DNA from: Chlamydiota bacterium
GTDB lineage: Bacteria; Auribacterota; UBA3054; B51-G9
NCBI GenBank assembly: GCA_003648225.1
Contig: QMOL01000016.1
Location: forward strand, 1 to 20,634
DNA length: 20,634 nucleotides
Direction of reading: 5' to 3'
This document shows, in pieces, positions 1 to 7,728 of this stretch (positions are counted from its first letter, which is position 1; the number at the start of each line of letters is the position of its first letter). The position numbers and the translations under genes are program-made. The notes beneath the pieces were generated by a model. The model was not told the origin of the DNA. It made no database searches and was given only the letters and a program-made list of their open reading frames with translations.

Positions 1-2383
1 AAAACAAAATTATTTCCTGCCACGAATTGTTTATTGCAATTGTTTGCGTTAAATTAATATTTTGTGATCCTATGTAAATCCTTACCGGTTCATCTGTAAC
101 GTCCGGATGACTTATAAGCAGAGGAATTTTAATATATTTTTCTTTTAATAGTATTTCCATTTCAGCTTTTTTTCCTGTCCATCTGTATTCATGGTCTGAC
201 ATAATGCTGCCATCGTTTTGCCATTTTTCTTTTTTATACAAACCATCAGATGTTTTCCACACATATTTATTAAGCAATAAACCAAGTTTTCTTTTATCAT
301 TATTCATCCCGAGATTTGAAGCTTTCCACGTACGGTTTACACTAACGGAATACTTAATTTTTTTGTTTCGGAAATCGGGATTAACAAGTATTTTCAATGT
401 ATGCCAATCATTATCTGCAGCGGTAAAATTTGTACTTTGATTTCCGAGTTGAAATTTAACTGAAACGGGATTCTTTTTAATATCAGGATAAAGTGCGCAC
501 CATTTTTGTTCAAAAATAAACCCCTCACATTTTGTTTTCTCAGATGATTCTTTTTTTGAATATCGAACCAGCGGATTTTTTGGATCCGGCCATTTTTCCC
601 ATTGATAGAATCGCGATTTATCTTTCCAGCCAAACCTTTTCTTTTGTTTTTCTAAAGACAATTTTGATATTGCCATAGAAGAATAAATAATACAAACGAA
701 TAAAATAAGTAATCGTAAATATTTGGATTTTAGTTTTATTTTCCATCCTTCGGGCTGAGCTATAAAAGGCGGTGCCAGGCAAATCCAGAAAAGACATTGT
801 ATCTCATGAGCCAATGTGTGCATACCAAACAAAAAAACCACCAGCATAGTCATTACACCCGAGCCGGCAAAAATCCAAAATAAACGTAAACCCGCGTTAT
901 GCATAACTGTCCACCATTTTCGAATCCAGACACCAAAAATAAGAAAAACAGCAGCAAGAGCGATTAATCCCTGTTCAGACCCTATCTGCAAATAATAATT
1001 ACAAGCTGTATCCGGTACATAAACCAGTTCTTTAATTAATTTTCTATAGTTGGGGAGTTCAGAAATAAAGCTACCGAGGCCGACACCGGTTAGTGGCATT
1101 TCGTTTATCATTTTAACGGCTATTGTCGCGTAAACTCCCCGGTCTTTTTTAATATTATAATAAATATCGCTAACGGAATTAATTTTCATTTTATCAAATC
1201 GTCTAGCAAGAGTTGTTTTTGATAATTTGGGATTGTTTTTAATTTTCCGAATCACTTGTGGCGATGAATAAACAACAAAGTAAATTAAACACAGATAAAT
1301 AATAATTAGCAAAGCAGAAATTGATATAAAAAATTTCGGAGAAATTTTTGTTTTAAGTTTTTCAATTTGAACAATTATAAAAAACATTAAAACAAAAAAT
1401 ATAAAAAGTATTAAACCAACAAACGATATTCTTGAACCTGAACTTATCATAAGAATTATACAACAAAAAATAAAACTGCCGGCAGATATTATCGCAGGCA
1501 ATATTAACCATCGCCGTAACGAAATTAAAAGAGCCATTGCTGCCAAAGCCATTGGAATAGCTATTATTAAGTAGCTTCCCAACGCGTTCGGGTCAAAAAA
1601 CGTTGAATTAATCCGGTTCATCCAAGGCCAGATATAAAATTTATGCGCGCCGAACCAGACATCATTTTTTTGAATAAATCCAACAATTAACGGAGCTGCC
1701 GAACCGATAAAAAGCGGTGCGATAATAAATTTAAGCAGCCAGTTTCGCCATAAATATTGTCCGGTTTTGATTTTTAACCATGATGCCTGGCAAATCGCTA
1801 AAAATAAGAGCGGGCCTGTGAGATAATTGGTTAAAACCCATATTATATTTTGTTTGGCCGTTCCGGCTGTTAATCCGTCGATATTTACAACATGGTCAAC
1901 CATGTCCCATCCTCTCATCGGCCAAAAGCCAGAGTATCTCCATAAAGTAACGAACGCGCTAAGAACAGAGAGACCCATAAAAAAATATAGTGGTCCTCTC
2001 AGAAGATTCGGTTGTAATTTTTCTTTTTTTAAAGATGTTCTTAACCATAATCCAAAAACGAACGCTAGCGCCGGAATTAATGCTGCCGGACCAAACACCC
2101 CAATAGTTATTTTGGGATTTATTTTGTTAAAAACAGTAAGCGAAGAAGTTGTTATTCCGGGGATTACCGATATTACTAAAAACAATCCCCGAGAAGGAAA
2201 GAAAAAAGAAAGCAGAAAAACTATTGACTCTAATGAAATAATAAAAGTTAAAAACGCGGGCTGACGCGGTAATGACCACCATTGCAACCAGACAAAACCA
2301 TAAAGGCAGAGGCATAGAACAAGCAAATCCGCCCAACGGGGAAATATCCCGAGAAATCCTTTCTTATTTTCCAAATTCAACAT
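1..2383 (-). CDS. O-antigen ligase (Wzy/WaaL-type) membrane protein, 3' end cut by the window edge
   Basis: An open frame of 794 codons starts at ATG 2381-2383, overlaps the last 7 bases of hypE and stays open to base 1, so the C-terminus is missing. Residues 1 to about 570 are a polytopic membrane region with many hydrophobic segments. It carries the usual marks of the O-antigen ligase/polymerase family: a FFDPNALGSYL-like motif near residue 261, SSGSRISF near 313, GVGLGSF near 431, and a later YYLQIGSEQGL segment near 460. Family members join or polymerise lipid-linked glycans on the periplasmic face of the inner membrane. After the last membrane helix (about 553-571) there is a further soluble region of at least 220 residues, probably periplasmic. 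Its end contains YRWTGKKA and SHPDVTDEPVRIYI, which looks like a beta-sandwich, not TPRs. The specific substrate cannot be read from sequence. Confidence 0.82.
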   Translation of the reverse strand, partial: MLNLENKKGFLGIFPRWADLLVLCLCLYGFVWLQWWSLPRQPAFLTFIISLESIVFLLSFFFPSRGLFLVISVIPGITTSSLTVFNKINPKITIGVFGPAALIPALAFVFGLWLRTSLKKEKLQPNLLRGPLYFFMGLSVLSAFVTLWRYSGFWPMRGWDMVDHVVNIDGLTAGTAKQNIIWVLTNYLTGPLLFLAICQASWLKIKTGQYLWRNWLLKFIIAPLFIGSAAPLIVGFIQKNDVWFGAHKFYIWPWMNRINSTFFDPNALGSYLIIAIPMALAAMALLISLRRWLILPAIISAGSFIFCCIILMISSGSRISFVGLILFIFFVLMFFIIVQIEKLKTKISPKFFISISALLIIIYLCLIYFVVYSSPQVIRKIKNNPKLSKTTLARRFDKMKINSVSDIYYNIKKDRGVYATIAVKMINEMPLTGVGLGSFISELPNYRKLIKELVYVPDTACNYYLQIGSEQGLIALAAVFLIFGVWIRKWWTVMHNAGLRLFWIFAGSGVMTMLVVFLFGMHTLAHEIQCLFWICLAPPFIAQPEGWKIKLKSKYLRLLILFVCIIYSSMAISKLSLEKQKKRFGWKDKSRFYQWEKWPDPKNPLVRYSKKESSEKTKCEGFIFEQKWCALYPDIKKNPVSVKFQLGNQSTNFTAADNDWHTLKILVNPDFRNKKIKYSVSVNRTWKASNLGMNNDKRKLGLLLNKYVWKTSDGLYKKEKWQNDGSIMSDHEYRWTGKKAEMEILLKEKYIKIPLLISHPDVTDEPVRIYIGSQNINLTQTIAINNSWQEIILF

Positions 2384-3393
2384 ATTCTTGGTAATTGCTC
2401 TCCGGAAGGCATATCAATAATTCTCCTGCTGCCGTATTCGGTGGTTAAAACAACTTTTCCCGGAGTTGCCTGATGAGTAATGCTGCCGATTTTTTGCGCG
2501 GTTTTGCTAACTTCATATTTTCTTAAAAATAATAATATTTCTTCTGATTTATTCTCAGGACAAATAAGAATAAACCGCCCCTCATTCGCGAGGTAAAGCG
2601 GATCAAGACCGAGGATTTCCGCCGCGCCGCGGACTTTTTCAGTAACAGGAATCTTCGCTTCCTCAATTTCTATATCAAAATTTGCTTGTGATGCCAGTTC
2701 GTTTAAAACAGCTGCCACGCCGCCGCGAGTTGCATCGCGCATCCATTTGATATTGGGGAACTTTTTTATTAAAGGCACAGTAATATTACTTAAAACAGCC
2801 GCGTCACTTTTCAACTCATGCTCAAAAGGCAGTTCAGCTCGTGCGGCAAGAATTGCGACACCGTGATGCCCGATTGTGCCGCTCACAATTACGGTATCGC
2901 CTGATTTCACAGTATTCCAACCGGTTGGAATTTTTTCATTTCTCCATCCGATCCCGCTTGTATTTATATAAATCTTATCTGCCTGACCGGTTCCAACGAC
3001 TTTTGTGTCACCGGTAACTATTTTCACGTCGGCTTCATCAGCGGTTTTTTTAATGCTCACGATGATTTTCCTGAGAGATTCGATATCAAATCCCGCTTCA
3101 ATTATCAATGATAATGACAATGCGTCAGGTTTGGCTCCCATCATTGCCAAATCATTCACAGTTCCGCAGATGCTTAGGTGACCGATATCACCACCTGGGA
3201 AAAAAATCGGTTGAACGACAAAAGAATCGGTAGTAAAAACAAGTTCTCCGCCTCGGTTTTTTAGAATTGCGCTATCGTTCTGCTCGCGTAGAATCTTATT
3301 ATCAAGTTCCGGCCAAATCAGTGTCTGCAGCAATTCCTGCATTTGAGTTCCTCCGCTTCCATGAGCGAGAGAAATATTATTTTGGAGAGTCAT
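2377..3393 (-). CDS. hypE: HypE, [NiFe]-hydrogenase maturation protein (carbamoyl dehydratase)
   Basis: This 338-residue protein has the normal HypE length. HypE belongs to the PurM/SelD/ThiL ATP-binding fold and dehydrates the thiocarbamate on its C-terminal cysteine (delivered by HypF) to thiocyanate, giving the CN ligand of the NiFe site. Visible marks are HGSGG at residues 11-15, NDSAIL, a long SICGTVNDLAMMGAKPDALSL-type core, VTGDTKVV, MRDATRGG near 218, and the C-terminal PRIC with Cys338 as the last residue, which is diagnostic and functionally required. It starts 10 bases after the PCC-domain gene and overlaps the downstream membrane protein by 7 bases, so the three are probably co-transcribed. 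No hypA, B, C, D, F or hydrogenase subunit gene is present in the window, so here it stands apart from its usual partners. Confidence 0.95.
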   Translation of the reverse strand: MTLQNNISLAHGSGGTQMQELLQTLIWPELDNKILREQNDSAILKNRGGELVFTTDSFVVQPIFFPGGDIGHLSICGTVNDLAMMGAKPDALSLSLIIEAGFDIESLRKIIVSIKKTADEADVKIVTGDTKVVGTGQADKIYINTSGIGWRNEKIPTGWNTVKSGDTVIVSGTIGHHGVAILAARAELPFEHELKSDAAVLSNITVPLIKKFPNIKWMRDATRGGVAAVLNELASQANFDIEIEEAKIPVTEKVRGAAEILGLDPLYLANEGRFILICPENKSEEILLFLRKYEVSKTAQKIGSITHQATPGKVVLTTEYGSRRIIDMPSGEQLPRIC

Positions 3394-3403
3394 ATTTTTG
3401 CTT

Positions 3404-3847
3404 TTAAGGTTCGAGAAGTTTAAATCCTGTCTCTAAATCCACTTTTCTAACCGCGGAACTATTGAGGAGCTCGGTTAAAATTATTTCCATTACCTGCCAT
3501 ACTTTCACTCCGCGGCGAACGCAGCCCGTAATAGTATCCGTTTGTCTTCCGCAAGCGATGTGCATATGGAGGATTGGATTACCATTATCATCAGGGAAGA
3601 GAGTTCCTGTTCCCGCGATTTCGTAAACGTTATTCAAGATTGTTTCCATTGGTTTCGGAGGGTTACTTCTTCCGTCTTTCGGACCGACAACAAGCTTACT
3701 TCCTGCATCAGCGCCGCCAACTGCGATTAGTGAAGCGGCTTTAATAGATTTTTCTTTTGCGAACGATTCGATTTGTTCGTGAAGGCAGTCACCGTCTTCA
3801 AGTCTAACGACAAAAGTTCTTCCATGTTTTGTTTCTGAATATTTCAT
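3404..3847 (-). CDS. PCC-domain (DUF296/PPC) protein
   Basis: This 147-residue protein is essentially one PCC (plants and prokaryotes conserved, DUF296) domain. In plants the domain is joined to AT-hooks; the stand-alone bacterial form is a small oligomeric, often metal-binding protein whose role is not established. Visible marks are the N-terminal FVVRLEDGDCLHEQIESFA, IKAASLIAVGGADAG, NPILHMHIACGR (the His pair of the usual metal-binding GxxHxH segment) and TGCVRRGVKVWQVMEIILTEL. No AT-hook is seen. It is the first gene of the unit PCC-hypE-ligase, with hypE 10 bases downstream, and a good promoter lies about 40 bases upstream. No strong Shine-Dalgarno sequence precedes the ATG. A link to hydrogenase maturation or nickel handling is inference from position only. 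Confidence 0.88.
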   Translation of the reverse strand: MKYSETKHGRTFVVRLEDGDCLHEQIESFAKEKSIKAASLIAVGGADAGSKLVVGPKDGRSNPPKPMETILNNVYEIAGTGTLFPDDNGNPILHMHIACGRQTDTITGCVRRGVKVWQVMEIILTELLNSSAVRKVDLETGFKLLEP

Positions 3848-3888
3848 TTAATTTTAATGTTAAAGTCATTATTTTATTTGTATTTATA

Positions 3889-3917
3889 ATTATACCAAAG
3901 GAGCATATTCTAAACAA
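3889..3917 (-). promoter_or_regulatory. Sigma70-type promoter of the PCC-hypE-ligase unit
   Basis: Read on the minus strand, TTGTTT at 3917-3912 and TATAAT at 3894-3889 are separated by exactly 17 bases. The -10 box is perfect and the -35 box matches three of six positions. Transcription would start near 3882, giving a leader of roughly 35 bases before the ATG at 3847. It lies just beyond the end of the phage-regulator relic, so the PCC-hypE unit is probably transcribed separately from the rlmN operon upstream. Confidence 0.6.
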
Positions 3918-3929
3918 TATCATTTAGTT

Positions 3930-4270
3930 TTAATAATTAAACAATATTATATCATTTTCGGTATTTCCAACAATCGTTCCGCCTTGATTGGCAATAATTT
4001 TGTTTTGCTCAAACGTTTCCGACATTTTCAACCGGTTACAATTTGTAACCGGTTCATTGCCTTCTTTTAACAATCTATGTTTAAGAACCTTCCAGTAATT
4101 GCGAGCTTTCTGAAAATCTTTTTGTTCGGTAAGAACAGAGACAACATCAATTATGATGAGATTTTTTTGGCAAGTTGGGTTAAATGATGTTTTACTTCCT
4201 GTGGATGTTCCACCCCGACACGTTTGCCTATTTCTCTAAAAGATAGGGGGTTACTGTTCGCCGTTTGAAC
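3930..4270 (-). pseudogene. Relic of a phage-type regulator: LexA-like HTH piece and Bro-N/DinD-like piece in different frames
   Basis: Two protein-like pieces lie end to end on the minus strand in different frames. The upstream piece (about 4270-4152) reads NPLSFREIGKRVGVEHPQEV and then KHHLTQLAKK, which resembles the LexA N-terminal winged helix. It stops at TAA 4151-4153. The downstream piece (about 4160-3930) reads IDVVSVLTEQKDFQKARNYW, KVLKHRLLKEGNEPVTNCN and NQGGTIVGNT, close to the Bro-N/DinD-type domain of prophage antirepressors (SVVDVVxxLT...YWxxLKxRL...TNC). It stops at TAA 3930-3932. Adding one base to the run of seven A at the junction (4164-4170) would join both in one frame. 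The piece also lacks the normal Bro-N N-terminus and any C-terminal part, so it is a decayed remnant. An 85-codon open frame reaching back into rlmN covers the HTH but probably has no real start. Confidence 0.6.
4030..4054. repeat. 25-base perfect palindrome (12-base arms, 1-base centre)
   Basis: AACCGGTTACAA at 4030-4041 is followed by a single T and then its exact reverse complement at 4043-4054. It lies within the Bro-N-like relic, where it encodes PVTNCNR, so part of the symmetry may come from the conserved TNC coding segment. It could also be an operator-like site retained near the PCC-hypE promoter, about 115 bases upstream of that promoter. Confidence 0.7.
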
Positions 4271-4358
4271 ACAAATCAAATAATTCTCTTGACAGATTTG
4301 GGAAAAATAATAAACGAAGTTAATTATTATTAATTTGTGTAAATTATGAAATTCGTGT

Positions 4359-5384
4359 TTATATTTTCTGCTTTCGGCGAAGCTGACCACATGCTGCGTT
4401 AATATCATCTCCTTTTTTTCTTCTTATGGCGACATCGATTCCTTTTTTAATAAGATAATTTGAGAATTTATTGACTGTGTTTCTATCCGGCGCTTCATAA
4501 TCATTAAAATCGACTTTATTATATTCAATCAGATTTATTTTTGAGGGAATTTTTTTGATAATTCTTGATAATTCCGCTGCTTGGTTCAAACTGTCGTTTA
4601 TTCCTTTCAGCAAAACATATTCATAAGTAATTTTCCGGTGAGCTCTTTTATAATATTCACTCAAAGCGGAAAGCAGAGCAGCAATACTTGACGGACAGCC
4701 GGGAATCAATTCTTTCCTTAATTCATCGGTTGTCGCGTGGAGAGAAACAGCGAGATTTGACTGAGGAACATCTTTCGCGAAGTCAACGATTCGTTTTAAA
4801 ATCCCGACAGTTGAGACAGTCATTCTTCTCGCGCCGATTTTCAAGCCGTTTTCGTCATTTAGAATTTTAATTGCTTTGATTAAATTATCATAATTAAGAA
4901 ACGGTTCTCCCATACCCATAAAAACAAGATTTTTAATTCCGCGGCGGGAGTAAGCTTTGCTGCTGTACCATACCTGTTCAACGATTTCGCCGGTAGTTAA
5001 ATTTCTTTCTAAGCCGTAAGCTCCGCTTGCGCAAAAGCTGCATCTAATTGGGCAGCCCACCTGAGTTGAAACACAAACGGTAGCGTGGGATCCCATTGGA
5101 ATCCAAACTGATTCGACGAATTCGTTATCTTTTGCGAGTATAATCAGACTTTTTTCACTATCATCAGCGGCGATTTTTATTTTTGCAACGGAAGATTGGA
5201 TTAGCGATAAATTATTTAAAAGGAAATTCCGAACTTTTTTCGGCAGGTTTAACATTTTATCATAATCATCTGCGCCATGGAGATAGAACCAATCCCAAAC
5301 TTGCCGCGCGCGGAATTGTTTCATTCCATTCTCGGCAAACCATTTTTCAAGTTCGGGTAAAGTATAATTTGTAAAGCAGGGCAT
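4359..5384 (-). CDS. rlmN: RlmN, dual-specificity 23S rRNA (A2503-C2)/tRNA (A37-C2) methyltransferase
   Basis: A radical-SAM enzyme that methylates C2 of A2503 in 23S rRNA and of A37 in some tRNAs. The product is 341 residues from ATG 5384, a normal length. Visible marks are the N-terminal FRARQVWDWFYLHG, the 4Fe-4S motif CPIRCSFC (CX3CX2C), NLVFMGMGEPFLNYDN, STVGI, AVSLHA, the TYEYVLLKGIND segment, and the C-terminal DINAACGQLR whose Cys forms the methyl-carrying intermediate site. A TTG at 5406-5408 would add eight residues and overlap the preceding gene's stop codon; I prefer the ATG because the N-terminus then aligns with the family, but coupling through the TTG is possible. It is the last gene of the minus-strand operon starting at rarA. 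The phage-regulator relic follows. Confidence 0.93.
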   Translation of the reverse strand: MPCFTNYTLPELEKWFAENGMKQFRARQVWDWFYLHGADDYDKMLNLPKKVRNFLLNNLSLIQSSVAKIKIAADDSEKSLIILAKDNEFVESVWIPMGSHATVCVSTQVGCPIRCSFCASGAYGLERNLTTGEIVEQVWYSSKAYSRRGIKNLVFMGMGEPFLNYDNLIKAIKILNDENGLKIGARRMTVSTVGILKRIVDFAKDVPQSNLAVSLHATTDELRKELIPGCPSSIAALLSALSEYYKRAHRKITYEYVLLKGINDSLNQAAELSRIIKKIPSKINLIEYNKVDFNDYEAPDRNTVNKFSNYLIKKGIDVAIRRKKGDDINAACGQLRRKQKI

Positions 5385-5404
5385 AATTACAAGTTCAATT
5401 GAAT

Positions 5405-6655
5405 TCAAAGCACACCGTCAAGTAAGTCGTCACCCAGGTCTGAAGGTTTGAATTTAAGCTGAAAGTTGTGAATAGTGGTTCTGAAATTTTCTTTTTCGAA
5501 AGCGGTTTCGAAGTGGAAATATGGTTTTTTATTGTTTATTGGAATCACAGCTTCGAGGAATGTATTACTGATAGAAAGAGAGTTAAGCCATTCCTGTCCC
5601 ACTAATTCACCAACAGCTTGAGCGGTGAAATTATCAAGTCGGCAATAAACTGATGACGGGACAATTTTACCTTTTCTTATTTGAAAACGTCCTCGAGCGG
5701 TAAGCTGCCCGCTTTCAATGTCCAAAATTTTTGCGTATGGAGTATATGGATTAACGAGGGAGAGGAATTCCGGTAAGAAGATATTGCTGACGGCAAAATC
5801 AATTATGATATTTGTTCTGCCTGCGTAAGCATCAATTCTTGCGGAGACATTAAACCAGCCGTTGGATTTATCGCCCACAAATCCGTTTGCAAGTAAAGTA
5901 ACAGGTTTAGGGTGTTTTTTTGGGCGAGAAGAAAGTTCAAAGATTTTCCCGTGAATATTGCGGAGTTTAATAGGGGATTTTATTGCGTAGGGATATAAAT
6001 CGATGTTACAATTGGCGATTGACAAGGTTTTAACAAGGAAATCCGGATAATCCCGCGGTAATTTTAATTTATAGCCTCTAAAAACAAGTTGAGTTGTTGA
6101 ATTATTACGAAGAGTATTTATTTTAAAGCTGCTGTTTTTATTTGTGATATTTTGATTTTCTATAATGCGTTTCTTAATCGGTGAAACTATTTTAACAGGA
6201 TTGAGGTGATCAGCTGTCCAAGTTAGAATTCTGTTAATCTTAATGACAGTCGGTTCGTATTCAGCCATGTTATAAGCTCTTTCAGAGAGAAAAGTAAATT
6301 TCCCTTTTTTGGTTTGTGTGAGCTTGATATAACTGTCATGAATTTTTGCTTCTTGTAAAAACATCCTTCTTTCAAAAAACTTCGAAACATCCGCGCGCAA
6401 AACGATACTTTTAGCTCTAAACGCGAAACGGCTTTTGTTAACAGGGTCAATAACCAGAATATTTTCTAATCTTAAACTTGATCGAAAAATTTTAAGGTTT
6501 AATGTACCGACTTTAACGATAGTATTTAACGCCTCGGAAGAATAATATTCGAAATCATTTCTGATTTTTGAATTGCTGAGATAATCGGTTATAAAAAAAC
6601 CGATTAGTAAAGCGAAAAGAATAAGACTGACAACCGGCCAACGGATAAGTTTCAT
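5405..6655 (-). CDS. Membrane-anchored AsmA-like protein resembling TIGR03545
   Basis: This 416-residue protein has one N-terminal membrane helix (about residues 4-24, VVSLILFALLIGFFITDYL) followed by a long soluble, beta-rich periplasmic region. The stretch FEYYSSEALNTIVKVGTLNL, then IFRSSLRLENILVIDPVNKS, and the repeated pattern of short beta strands resemble the AsmA/DUF748-type chorein-like proteins and the uncharacterised family TIGR03545. The preceding gene overlaps it by four bases (ATGA) and resembles TIGR03546, the usual genomic partner of TIGR03545, which supports the call. It is shorter than the roughly 550-residue TIGR03545 members I know. A role in envelope or lipid handling is only inference from the AsmA-like fold. 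Confidence 0.6.
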   Translation of the reverse strand: MKLIRWPVVSLILFALLIGFFITDYLSNSKIRNDFEYYSSEALNTIVKVGTLNLKIFRSSLRLENILVIDPVNKSRFAFRAKSIVLRADVSKFFERRMFLQEAKIHDSYIKLTQTKKGKFTFLSERAYNMAEYEPTVIKINRILTWTADHLNPVKIVSPIKKRIIENQNITNKNSSFKINTLRNNSTTQLVFRGYKLKLPRDYPDFLVKTLSIANCNIDLYPYAIKSPIKLRNIHGKIFELSSRPKKHPKPVTLLANGFVGDKSNGWFNVSARIDAYAGRTNIIIDFAVSNIFLPEFLSLVNPYTPYAKILDIESGQLTARGRFQIRKGKIVPSSVYCRLDNFTAQAVGELVGQEWLNSLSISNTFLEAVIPINNKKPYFHFETAFEKENFRTTIHNFQLKFKPSDLGDDLLDGVL

Positions 6656-7077
6656 ATTGACCTCGTTATTTTGATTTTCGGCAATATAATGTTTAGTGTA
6701 ATAAAGATAAGAGCGAAAATGATTAATCCGGAAAGAATTGCGATAAACATATTTCCCATAATACTTCCGACATTAAGATTCAGATAACAAATAACAGGTT
6801 TGGAAAGAGTTCTCTTCCAAAAAACCTCGTTTGAAAGAAGTATCATTTTTCCTGTTGGCTCAAACAAGCTCCTTAAAATCACTCTAAGAAAAACTCCTGT
6901 AATCAAACCTGTGAGCAAGGATAAAATATGAGTTTTGAATATTAAACATAAACCGAGAATTAAAAACCATATTGTTGTTCCCAAAGGACAAAGCCCCAGT
7001 GTTACGCCCATCGCGAAACTTGCCGCTATGGACATTGATGAAGGGTTTCCCCAGAAAAATTTAATTAATTTTTGCAT
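6652..7077 (-). CDS. Small polytopic membrane protein resembling TIGR03546 (DUF2062-like)
   Basis: This 141-residue protein has three to four hydrophobic segments, with the central pattern FAMGVTLGLCPLGTTIWFLI followed by a second long hydrophobic run and then LFEPTGKMILL. That layout (N-terminal NPS, Gly-rich G-x-x-x-G-L-x-P-L turn, Pro in the F-E/D-P segment) fits TIGR03546/DUF2062-like inner-membrane proteins of unknown function. The downstream gene starts inside its stop codon (ATGA overlap), so the two products are probably made in a fixed ratio and may form a complex. The preceding lipoprotein gene ends 15 bases upstream. Confidence 0.6.
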   Translation of the reverse strand: MQKLIKFFWGNPSSMSIAASFAMGVTLGLCPLGTTIWFLILGLCLIFKTHILSLLTGLITGVFLRVILRSLFEPTGKMILLSNEVFWKRTLSKPVICYLNLNVGSIMGNMFIAILSGLIIFALIFITLNIILPKIKITRSI

Positions 7078-7092
7078 TATTCGTTAATCAGC

Positions 7093-7701
7093 TTATTTCC
7101 TAAGGTCAGCTTCAGGGAAATCATCGAGAAGTTCTGTCATGATAGGAAATTGAGCTTGGGTAATATCATCCGTTTCCAATTTACAAATACCTTTTCCCTC
7201 CCAGACGACCGCGAATTCATCGGATTCCAGGCTTGGGTCTTTAGCAAGAATAGTAAGAACAGCGTAATGATAAAAGTACTTATCATCTTTTCTGCCCATA
7301 AGTAAAGTAGCCGGAGGCTGATTTAACATCTGCTTTTCAGTAATTTTGTCGGAATAGAAAGCGCTGAAACCTACGTCAACAATAAAATCCGCAGGGACAT
7401 CAGGATCGTAAACAAGTTGATATCCCAATTCTTCAAATGCGACTTTGGCTCTGTTGCAAGCTTCAATAAACAGCATCCAGTGATTGATATCATCGCTCAT
7501 AATTTCATCAGTGATATCTTTTCCATCAGGGTCATGTATTTTATAATTAATTCTGAAAGTATGTTTACCGGGAAGTTTAACTTTAGAAGATTTTGTCACA
7601 TGAGTATCGACAATTGAACATGAAGATAAAACAGTTATTAAAAACAATGATGTAAAAAATAATAATAAGTGTTTAGTGATTTTTTTTGTGAAAGTTTTCA
7701 T
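7093..7701 (-). CDS. Outer-envelope lipoprotein, DUF4136-like
   Basis: The 202-residue product has a Lys-rich start, a hydrophobic stretch (about residues 11-24) and a lipobox ending LSSC with Cys28. It is therefore a lipoprotein, and Ser at +2 is compatible with outer-membrane targeting. The mature part contains AFEELGYQLVYDPDVPADFIVDVGF and ends in MTELLDDFPEADLRK. The order of elements (GY..V...ADF.V... and a final helix ending in FP) resembles DUF4136 lipoproteins, but the match is by eye only. It sits between the comF-like gene and the TIGR03546/TIGR03545-like membrane pair with gaps of 27 and 15 bases, which suggests a shared envelope role. No catalytic motif is visible. Confidence 0.7.
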   Translation of the reverse strand: MKTFTKKITKHLLLFFTSLFLITVLSSCSIVDTHVTKSSKVKLPGKHTFRINYKIHDPDGKDITDEIMSDDINHWMLFIEACNRAKVAFEELGYQLVYDPDVPADFIVDVGFSAFYSDKITEKQMLNQPPATLLMGRKDDKYFYHYAVLTILAKDPSLESDEFAVVWEGKGICKLETDDITQAQFPIMTELLDDFPEADLRK

Positions 7702-7728
7702 AATAATTTTGTCGGTGTGTTAATGATT

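Noticed and set aside
1827..2264. 145-codon plus-strand frame
   Set aside because: It is antisense to the conserved O-antigen ligase frame and has no protein-like pattern of its own.
2377..3393. Assignment as SelD or ThiL instead of HypE
   Set aside because: The same fold family, but the C-terminal PRIC and the HGSGG start are specific to HypE.
4151..4408. An intact 85-residue HTH gene
   Set aside because: Its ATG is inside the conserved rlmN end, and the HTH is followed at once by a frameshifted Bro-N-like piece, so a relic is the better reading.
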